From positions 1-5,301 of the forward strand of contig JAJZNH010000879.1 of the NCBI GenBank assembly GCA_021811745.1: DNA of 5,301 bases, in the 5' to 3' direction. Positions 1 through 5,301 of the stretch are shown here, piece after piece. The position numbers and the translations under genes are program-made. This stretch comes from Acidobacteriota bacterium (GTDB lineage Bacteria; Acidobacteriota; Terriglobia; Terriglobales; Acidobacteriaceae). How positions within the stretch are numbered: the stretch's first letter is position 1; each line of letters starts with the position of its first letter. The notes under the pieces were generated by a model. That model worked only from the letters and a program-made list of their open reading frames with translations, had not been told where the DNA came from and did not search any database.

Positions 1-2
1 TC

Positions 3-8
3 AGAGGT
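3..8 (+). promoter_or_regulatory. Ribosome binding site for rhaI
   Basis: AGAGGT lies 9 bases before the ATG at 18. This strong match to the anti-Shine-Dalgarno sequence supports ATG 18 as the ancestral rhaI start, despite the stop four codons later. No comparable site precedes TTG 132. Confidence 0.6.
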
Positions 9-17
9 ACCAACGCC

Positions 18-1211
18 ATGACAACCCCGTAATCGGCGATCTTCGACCAGGCATTTAAAGCCCTGGACTCTTTCCACATTGAGATTCCCTCCTGGGGATT
101 CGCGAATACCGGCACGCGCTTCGGCAAGTTCTTGCAGACGGCAGCCGCATCCACGATTGAGGAGAAGTTTGCCGATGCGGCCGAGGTCAACCGACTGACC
201 GGCGTGACGCCTACGCTGGCACTCCATGTGCTGTGGGACTTGCCGAACGGTCTTGCAGATGTGCCCGCAGTGCGCGATCTGGAGCGCCGCTTCGGAGTCC
301 GATCCGGCTCCATCAATCCCAATCTCTTTCAGGACCAGGAGTACAAGTACGGTTCGCTCTGCAATCCCTCGGCGGCCATCCGGCAGCAAGCTGTGGCGCA
401 CATGCTGGACTCGATAGAAATTGCCAAGGCGCTGGGAGCGCGCGATATCTCCCTGTGGCTGGCCGACGGATCGAACTATCCCGGCACGCAAAGCATCCGC
501 AAGCGCATTGGCTGGCTTGAAGAGGCGTTGTGCACTTCTCACCAGCATCTGGCGCCGAACCAGCGGCTGTTGGTTGAATACAAGCCCTTCGAGCCTGCGT
601 TTTATCACACCGATATTGCAGACTGGGGCATGTCCGTGCAGTTGTCCCGCCATGCCGGTCCGCAAGCTTGCGTGCTGGTGGATACCGGCCATCACTACAC
701 CACGCAGAACATCGAGCAGATAGTGGCCTGGCTGCTGCACACGGGCATGCTGGGCGGCTTCCACTTTAACGACCGCCGCTATGCGGACGACGATCTGACG
801 CTGGGCTCTATTGATCCATATCAAATCTTCCGCATTTTCCATGAGATTCACTCGGCTGCCGCCGATGGCCTGAATCTCGATGTCGCCTATATGATTGACC
901 AGAGCCACAATCTGAAGGGGAAAATTGAAGCAATGGTGCAGACGGTTGTGACGGCTCAGGAACTGTATCTGAAGGCCGCGCTGATTGATCGGGAGAAGCT
1001 GGCCGAGTATCAGCAATCGTGTGATCTGGTTGCCGCCGAGGAGCTTTTCCGCGGTGCTTTCTGGAAGGATGTTCGTCCGCTGGCCGCGGCCTGGCGTGAA
1101 GCGCGCGGCTTGCCGGCCGATCCGCTGGCGGCGCTGCGGGAGAACGGCTATGTGGAGCGCATCGCCCAGGAAAGAGGCAGCCGCCACGCGGCGGTCAGCA
1201 GTTACGCTTGA
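18..1211 (+). CDS. rhaI: L-rhamnose isomerase, RhaI type, with an in-frame TAA at codon 5 (possible pseudogene)
   Basis: Cytoplasmic metal-dependent TIM-barrel enzyme interconverting L-rhamnose and L-rhamnulose, the first catabolic step. It belongs to the Pseudomonas stutzeri-like RhaI family, not the E. coli RhaA family. Numbering from ATG 18 (397 codons), the family motifs are IPSWGF (23-28), GTRF (31-34), DGSNYPG (150-156), VEYKPFEPAFY (186-196), DTGHH (222-226), HFND (249-252), YADDD (255-259) and MIDQSHN (292-298). The metal and catalytic residues I recall for the P. stutzeri enzyme all have counterparts: E187, K189, D222, H225, H249, D257, D259 and D294. ATG 18 has a good ribosome binding site and is in frame, but codon 5 is TAA. 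No ATG, GTG or TTG follows in frame until TTG 132. Starting there would remove the PSWG strand, so TTG 132 is unlikely to be the real start. The body is otherwise intact. The regulator gene follows 51 bases later. Family assignment is very secure; whether the gene is functional is open. Confidence 0.9.
30..32 (+). other. In-frame ochre codon (codon 5 of rhaI)
   Basis: Reading from ATG 18 gives Met-Thr-Thr-Pro-stop. The same frame then runs open through Ser-Ala-Ile-Phe-Asp-Gln into the conserved PSWG motif and on to 1211. A single base change from CAA (Gln), GAA (Glu) or another sense codon would explain it. No indel is needed, because ATG 18 is already in the rhaI frame. Confidence 0.85.
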
Positions 1212-1221
1212 GTTAGGACAT

Positions 1222-1245
1222 GGCCGGAGTTCCGGTTGTTTTTGT
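1222..1245 (+). promoter_or_regulatory. Short GC palindrome followed by a T-rich run (weak terminator, attenuator or operator candidate)
   Basis: CCGGA-GT-TCCGG (1224-1235) is a perfect inverted repeat. As RNA it could form a 4-bp CCGG stem with an AGTT loop, extended by two G-U pairs, and is followed by TTGTTTTTGT (1236-1245). The layout resembles a weak intrinsic terminator or attenuator between rhaI and the regulator; as DNA it could equally be a 12-base operator. The stem is short, so either role is uncertain. Confidence 0.25.
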
Positions 1246-1250
1246 CCCAA

Positions 1251-1261
1251 AGGGAGAGGGG
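1251..1261 (+). promoter_or_regulatory. Ribosome binding site for the regulator, favouring start TTG 1263
   Basis: A purine run, AGGGAGAGGGG, ends one base before TTG 1263. Its AGGGAG part lies 6 bases upstream of that codon, a normal spacing. The alternative in-frame TTG codons at 1236 and 1242 lie upstream of this run and have no site of their own. Confidence 0.55.
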
Positions 1262-1262
1262 T

Positions 1263-2363
1263 TTGCCGAAGACAAAGATTAAGCGGCTGTATCTGATTCC
1301 GATTCTGTCGAAGGCGCTCGATGTGATCGAGCTGCTGGAGCAGAGCCATGCGGCTGTCTCTCTGGAAGACGTCTTCCAGAAGACGCAAATCTCCAAGACC
1401 AGTGTCTATCGCATCCTCAAGACGCTTGTTCATAGGGGTTATGTGGCCCAGACGCAGAGTGGCCAATACCGCCTGGTTTCACGGCCGCGGCGGCTGCGCT
1501 TTGGCTTTGCGACAGAGAGCGGCGAGATGCCTTTCGGCGTAGCGGTCACACAGAGCGTGATTGCGGCGGCAGCGGCGGCCGGCGTCGAACTGCATATCCT
1601 CGACAACCGCTACGACGCCAACGTTGCCATCCAGAATGCCGAAGAGTTTGTGGCCAAGCGGGTGGACCTGGTGCTCGAATTCCAAGTGGAGGAAGCGGTG
1701 GCGCCGCGCGTGGCTCGCATCTTCAAAAACGCCGATATTCCGCTCGTAGCCATCGATGTGCCCCACCCGAACTCTACTTATTTCGGGGTGGATAATTTCG
1801 AAGCGGGATACGAAGCGGGAGCATTGCTGGCCCAGCATGCGCTGAGCAAATGGAAAGGCAAGGTCGATAAGGTGATCGGCGTTGGCTTCAGCGAGGCGGG
1901 CAGCTTTGTGCAGAGCCGCATCACAGGCAGCTTTGACGGAATCCGCGCGCGGTTCAAGGACTTGCCGTCTGATCGATTCATCGAGATCGAAGGCCGGGGC
2001 ATGCGTGAGCCAAGCCGTTCGGCAATGAAGCGTGCGCTGAATTCATATAAAAAGGGCCAGCATGTTCTGGTTGCGGCCGCGACCGATTCCAGCGCCCTGG
2101 GCGTTCTGGATGCGGTTCGTGAGTTGGGCTGTGAATCGGACTTTGCCATCGTTGGCCAGGATTGCATCCCCGATGTGCTTGCGGAGATGCGTTCAGGCAA
2201 AAGTGCCATCATCGGTTCGATCTCGCACGGGGTTGAGACTTACGGTCCGCGCCTCATTCAACTTGGCATTGCCCTCCTGCGGGGCTATAGTGTGCCTCCT
2301 TACAACTACGCGCGTCATCGCGCCGTGACTCCTGAGAATCTGGACGCGGACGACGCAACCTGA
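1263..2363 (+). CDS. Transcriptional regulator: IclR-like winged helix fused to a LacI/periplasmic-binding-protein-type sugar-sensing domain
   Basis: Probable local regulator of rhamnose genes, 366 residues from TTG 1263. Residues ~12-75 form an IclR-style winged helix: a helix with LSKALDVIELLE, then SLEDVFQKTQISKTSVYRIL as helix-turn-helix, and a wing at YVAQTQSGQYRL. Residues ~79-345 resemble the sugar-binding Peripla_BP_4 family (LacI C-terminal and ABC-binding-protein fold): FGFAT start, QSVIAAAAAAGVELHILD, the repeated 'VDLVLEF' and 'IPLVAIDVP' strands, GVDNFEAGYEAG, and AAATDSSALGVLDA near the C-terminus. There is no signal peptide or membrane segment, so it should be cytoplasmic. The usual LacI helix-turn-helix and hinge helix, and the usual IclR effector domain, are both absent. 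It sits between rhaI and the aldolase gene on the same strand, so rhamnose or rhamnulose is the likely effector (inference). TTG 1263 was chosen over TTG 1236 because the ribosome binding site lies between them. Domain calls are confident; target and ligand are inferred. Confidence 0.85.
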   Translation: MPKTKIKRLYLIPILSKALDVIELLEQSHAAVSLEDVFQKTQISKTSVYRILKTLVHRGYVAQTQSGQYRLVSRPRRLRFGFATESGEMPFGVAVTQSVIAAAAAAGVELHILDNRYDANVAIQNAEEFVAKRVDLVLEFQVEEAVAPRVARIFKNADIPLVAIDVPHPNSTYFGVDNFEAGYEAGALLAQHALSKWKGKVDKVIGVGFSEAGSFVQSRITGSFDGIRARFKDLPSDRFIEIEGRGMREPSRSAMKRALNSYKKGQHVLVAAATDSSALGVLDAVRELGCESDFAIVGQDCIPDVLAEMRSGKSAIIGSISHGVETYGPRLIQLGIALLRGYSVPPYNYARHRAVTPENLDADDAT

Positions 2364-2483
2364 GAAGAAGCGCCAGAATCTCTCTCGTGCTCCTTTGCCG
2401 GCGATGCGGATCTCTGCCTCTCGCATGCCCAAAGGCGTATGATTTTAACCAGACATCTGTACTTCCCTAAAAGAGTGAATTTC
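2364..2483 (+). promoter_or_regulatory. Regulator-rhaD intergenic region, possible promoter/operator
   Basis: These 120 non-coding bases form the longest gap in the window. A TATGAT hexamer at 2438-2443 matches five of six positions of a -10 box, but its partner at about 2414-2419 (CTGCCT) is a poor -35. Two imperfect direct copies of a CTCTC-rich element occur: ATCTCTCTCGTGC at 2378-2390 and ATCTCTGCCTCTCGCATGC at 2410-2428. These could be operator half-sites, but low-complexity pyrimidine sequence is an equal explanation. No convincing terminator is seen after the regulator. Confidence 0.2.
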
Positions 2484-4703
2484 ATGACCCTTGCAACGAC
2501 TGCTTCCCCTGTACTTAAATTCCTTGAAGACCGCTGGAATCAAGAGATTGCCAATACTCTGGACGAGGGCGAGCTACTGCGCTATCGTTCCAACCTGCTT
2601 GGCTCTGACCTGCGCATCACCAACTTTGCCGGCGGAAATACCAGCTCGAAGATCCAGGAGACCGATCCCCTGACCGGCGAGCCGATTGAAGTTCTTTGGG
2701 TAAAGGGCTCCGGCGGCGATCTGGGCAGCATCAAGCGCACCGGTTTCGCCACCCTTTACCAGGAGAAACTGCTGGCCCTGGAGCGGAGCTATAAAGGCAC
2801 CGATACCGAGGACGCGATGGTGGATATGTATCCGCTGTGCACCTTCCGGAACAATCCTGTCGTCGCTTCGATTGACACTCCTCTGCACGGTTTTCTTCCG
2901 TTTCCTCATGTGGACCATCTCCATCCGGACTGGGGCATTGCGCTGGCGGCATCGGCGAATGGCAAAGCCAAAATGGAGGAGTTCAACCGCGAGTTCGGTC
3001 ACTCGCTGATCTGGCTGCCCTGGCAGCGCCCCGGCTTTGAGCTGGCCATGATGATGAAGCGTGCCGTGGCTGAAAATCCCGGTTGTGACGGCATTGTTCT
3101 GGGCGGCCACGGACTTTTCACCTGGGGCGAGACGCAGCGCGAGTGCTACCTGAACACGCTGACCGTCATTGACCAGATCGGCCAGTTTATCGAGCGCCAT
3201 GGGATTGCCAAGGGAGCGGTTCGCTTCGGCGGTGAAGCGGTTCCAACCCGGCCCGACCGCAGGGAAATCGCCATCGCCATCGCGCCCTTCCTGCGTGGCC
3301 GCATCAGCGCTCAGATCCGGTGGATTGCCAGCTTCACGGATGCTCCCGACGTACTGCAGTTCGTGAACTCCGTACACGCCAAGGATCTTGCTTATCTGGG
3401 CACAAGCTGCCCCGATCACTTTATTCGCACCAAGATTCGTCCCCTGTTCGTGCCGTGGGCGGCCGAGTCGGGTATTGATGCGCTGAAGCAGCATATCTCG
3501 GTTGCGCTTGCCAAGTACCGCGAACAGTACCGGGCCTACTATCGCACCTTTGCCACGCAGGACTCGCCCGCGATTCGCGATGCCAGCCCCACGGTGGTTC
3601 TCATTCCCGGCCTGGGCATGTTCAGCTTTGGCAAGAACAAGACTGAAGCGCGGATCACCGGCGAATTCTACACCAATGCCATTCATGTGATGGAAGGCGC
3701 CAGTCTGCTGGCGGATGGCCCGGTCCCGGGTCCGGTTCCGCAGTGCGGGGATGAAATGGATCCGGCCAGTTTCAAGGTTTTCAGCAATTATGTCGCCCTG
3801 CCCGCCGCGGAAGCTTTTCGCATTGAATACTGGGCGCTCGAAGAAGCGAAGATCCGGCGCCAGCCGGCGGAAAAGGAGTTCAGCCGCCGTGTGGCCGTCG
3901 TCATTGGAGGAGCCAACGGAATTGGTCGTGAAGTGGCCTTCCTGGCAGCCAGCCGTGGCGCCCATGTGATCGTTGCCGATCGCGACGAAGCCGGAGCGGC
4001 CAAGGTTACGTCCGAACTTGAAGCGGTCACCTCGCGGGAGTTCCTGGTCAGCTCGGGCGTGGATATTCGCAGCCGCGAAGCGATTGTGAGTATGCTCAAG
4101 GCGGCGGTGGCCGCTTTTGGCGGTGTCGACATTCTGGTGAACACTGCTGCGATCTACGCGACCACCCCCGACGGCATCTTCCCGGATTCGATTTGGGGCA
4201 CGACATTCGATGTGAATGTAACGGCCAACTACCTGCTCGCCGATGAGGTCGCCAAGATCTTTGAGGAACAGGGCCTGCATGGAACGATCGTCTTTACCAG
4301 TTCAGCCAACGCGGTCGTAGCCAAGCGCGGCAGCGAAGCCTATGACGTAAGCAAGGCTGCTCTTTCGCATCTCATCCGTGAACTGGCCGTAGGACTCGGG
4401 CCGAATGTTCGCGTCAACGGCATCAGCCCGGCCACGGTGGTCAAGGGTTCCACCATGTTTCCGCGTGACCGCGTGCGCGCCTCATTAACCAAGTACAATA
4501 TTCCGTTCCAGGAGTCATTCAGCGACGAGGAGCTGCGCAGCCGGCTGGCTGCGTTCTACGCGGAGCGCACGCTGACGAACAAAGAGATAGAGCCGGCTGA
4601 CTGCGCCGAGGCGATCCTCTTTCTGGCTGGTCCCCACTCGCGGTGTACCACTGGCCATCTGATTCCCGTGGACGGCGGTTTGACGGAGGCATTTTTGCGG
4701 TAA
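2484..4703 (+). CDS. rhaD: Bifunctional L-rhamnulose-1-phosphate aldolase / short-chain (lactaldehyde) dehydrogenase
   Basis: Cytoplasmic fusion enzyme of 739 residues, also called RhaEW or YuxG type. The N-terminal class II aldolase domain (~15-400) should split L-rhamnulose-1-phosphate into dihydroxyacetone phosphate and L-lactaldehyde. It shows FAGGNTSSK (48-56, phosphate-binding type), SIDTPLH followed by HVDHLHPD (142-149), and GGHGLFTW (207-214). H145, H147 and H209 are the likely zinc ligands. The C-terminal short-chain dehydrogenase domain (~468-739) has the Rossmann motif GGANGIG (475-481), D499 after the second strand (suggesting NAD preference), N578, S607, Y620 and K624 (the YxxxK triad), and a TTGHLIPVDGG end. 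It probably acts on the lactaldehyde released by the first domain. Start ATG 2484 fits the family N-terminus and has AAGAG 8 bases upstream; ATG 2439 would add 15 atypical residues. rhaB follows after about 40 bases, suggesting one transcript. Confidence 0.93.
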   Translation: MTLATTASPVLKFLEDRWNQEIANTLDEGELLRYRSNLLGSDLRITNFAGGNTSSKIQETDPLTGEPIEVLWVKGSGGDLGSIKRTGFATLYQEKLLALERSYKGTDTEDAMVDMYPLCTFRNNPVVASIDTPLHGFLPFPHVDHLHPDWGIALAASANGKAKMEEFNREFGHSLIWLPWQRPGFELAMMMKRAVAENPGCDGIVLGGHGLFTWGETQRECYLNTLTVIDQIGQFIERHGIAKGAVRFGGEAVPTRPDRREIAIAIAPFLRGRISAQIRWIASFTDAPDVLQFVNSVHAKDLAYLGTSCPDHFIRTKIRPLFVPWAAESGIDALKQHISVALAKYREQYRAYYRTFATQDSPAIRDASPTVVLIPGLGMFSFGKNKTEARITGEFYTNAIHVMEGASLLADGPVPGPVPQCGDEMDPASFKVFSNYVALPAAEAFRIEYWALEEAKIRRQPAEKEFSRRVAVVIGGANGIGREVAFLAASRGAHVIVADRDEAGAAKVTSELEAVTSREFLVSSGVDIRSREAIVSMLKAAVAAFGGVDILVNTAAIYATTPDGIFPDSIWGTTFDVNVTANYLLADEVAKIFEEQGLHGTIVFTSSANAVVAKRGSEAYDVSKAALSHLIRELAVGLGPNVRVNGISPATVVKGSTMFPRDRVRASLTKYNIPFQESFSDEELRSRLAAFYAERTLTNKEIEPADCAEAILFLAGPHSRCTTGHLIPVDGGLTEAFLR

Positions 4704-4745
4704 TCCGGGGCGGAGCCACTGGGGAACGGAGACTGAGCTGTTGTG

Positions 4746-5301
4746 ATGCAAGAGCCTGCACGTGTTGCCATTGATTTGGGCGCTGAAAGTTGCCGTGTAT
4801 CGCTGCTGCGGTGGATAGACGGTAAGTCTTCGATTAAGGTCATTCATCGCATTCCCAACGGGCCGGTGCATCGCGGAGATTCGCTCTACTGGGATCTGAA
4901 GGCCATTCTCTCCGGTCTTGAAGATGGTCTTCGCAAGGCCGCGGAAGCCGCACCGGAGGGCATCGCTTCCATCGGCGCGGATAGCTGGGGCGTGGACTAT
5001 GTGCGCCTGGCGCCGGATGGCCGCGCGCTGCGTGATCCCTTCTGCTACCGCGATGAACGCACGGTTGCGACCAAGGAAGCCGCCGACCGGATCATTCCGC
5101 CTTTCGATCTCTACCAACGCACCGGCGCGCGGCCGCTGCGGCTGAACACCGTCTACCAGTTGCTGGCAGACCCGGCGGCGGGTATCGATCCGCGCACACC
5201 CTGGATCACCCTGCCGGACTATATTCACCTTTGGCTCGGCGGCCGGCGCGCCTCCGAATACACCCACGCCACGCATACCGGCCTGGTTGATCTGAAGACC
5301 C
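4746..5301 (+). CDS. rhaB: L-rhamnulokinase, N-terminal part (runs off the window)
   Basis: FGGY-family sugar kinase that phosphorylates L-rhamnulose to L-rhamnulose-1-phosphate with ATP, feeding the aldolase encoded just upstream. The reading frame is open from 4746 to the window end: 185 complete codons, against 489 residues for E. coli RhaB. Visible N-domain motifs that match RhaB are AIDLGAESCRVSLL (8-21, the first phosphate-binding loop), HRIPNGP (34-40), YWDL (48-51), IGADSWGVDYV (76-86), YRDERT (101-106), YQRTG, LNTVYQLLA, LPDYIHLWLGG and EYTHATHTGL. The catalytic Asp and the ATP-binding C-terminal domain lie beyond the edge. E. coli has GASSGRV where this protein has GAESCRV. The start is ATG 4746 or the adjacent in-frame GTG 4743; GGAGA at 4728-4732 is 10 bases from the GTG and 13 from the ATG. 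A TGA at 4734 closes the frame upstream. The 42-base gap after rhaD contains nothing else. Confidence 0.92.
   Translation, partial: MQEPARVAIDLGAESCRVSLLRWIDGKSSIKVIHRIPNGPVHRGDSLYWDLKAILSGLEDGLRKAAEAAPEGIASIGADSWGVDYVRLAPDGRALRDPFCYRDERTVATKEAADRIIPPFDLYQRTGARPLRLNTVYQLLADPAAGIDPRTPWITLPDYIHLWLGGRRASEYTHATHTGLVDLKT

Noticed and set aside
2..58. Reading frame open from the left edge and ending at TAA 56-58, as a possible tail of an upstream gene
   Set aside because: Only about 18 codons, no recognisable sequence, and it overlaps the rhaI ribosome binding site and start in another frame. Chance is the simpler explanation.
1236..1262. TTG 1236 as the regulator start
   Set aside because: It lies upstream of the purine-rich ribosome binding site and would translate through it; TTG 1263 is correctly spaced.
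1220..1282. 20-codon ORF from ATG 1220 overlapping the regulator start
   Set aside because: The only purine-rich site (AGGA) is one base from the ATG, too close. There is no codon pattern or known leader peptide likeness.
2439..2483. Upstream ATG 2439 as the rhaD start
   Set aside because: It adds 15 residues unlike the family N-terminus and has only AAAGG at a 3-base spacing. ATG 2484 has better spacing and leads directly into the conserved KFLEDRWN segment.
2574..4280. 568-codon open frame on the minus strand opposite rhaD
   Set aside because: Its codons are in exact register with the rhaD codons, so it stays open simply because rhaD avoids TTA, CTA and TCA in this stretch, as is usual in GC-rich genes. 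Its translation shows no recognisable family, while the + strand has two clear domains.
4704..4742. Terminator between rhaD and rhaB
   Set aside because: Only a 3-bp GGC/GCC pairing is visible and there is no T-run; the gap looks like an ordinary intra-operon spacer.
4515..5276. 253-codon minus-strand open frame across the rhaD end and rhaB
   Set aside because: It lies opposite two genes with clear family motifs and spans their intergenic gap; its product has no recognisable features.

Overview
The window is a slice of an L-rhamnose catabolic cluster. All genes lie on the + strand and are closely spaced. The source is a moderately high-GC bacterium. The isomerase, the fused aldolase/dehydrogenase and the kinase all resemble versions I associate with Acidobacteriota (Terriglobia); that taxonomic guess comes from memory of the families, not from a search.

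Layout: (1) 18-1211, RhaI-type L-rhamnose isomerase. The natural ATG and ribosome binding site are present, but codon 5 is an in-frame TAA. (2) 1212-1262, a short gap with a small GC palindrome, a T-rich run and a purine-rich ribosome binding site. (3) 1263-2363, a regulator that joins an IclR-like winged helix to a periplasmic-binding-protein-like sugar-sensing domain. (4) 2364-2483, a 120-base gap that may hold a promoter or operator for the next gene. (5) 2484-4703, a two-domain protein: class II rhamnulose-1-phosphate aldolase fused to a short-chain dehydrogenase. (6) 4743/4746 to the window end, the N-terminal third of rhamnulokinase RhaB, open at the right edge.

Together the enzymes give the phosphorylated route: L-rhamnose to L-rhamnulose (RhaI), to L-rhamnulose-1-phosphate (RhaB), to dihydroxyacetone phosphate plus L-lactaldehyde (aldolase domain), with the lactaldehyde then handled by the fused dehydrogenase, probably to L-lactate. 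The regulator most likely senses rhamnose or an early intermediate. No transporter, mutarotase or rhamnosidase is visible; they may lie outside the window.

The two points most worth checking are the in-frame stop near the start of rhaI (sequence error, recent pseudogene or recoding) and the unusual domain pairing in the regulator. I see no RNA genes, CRISPR, mobile elements or signs of an unrelated undescribed system.
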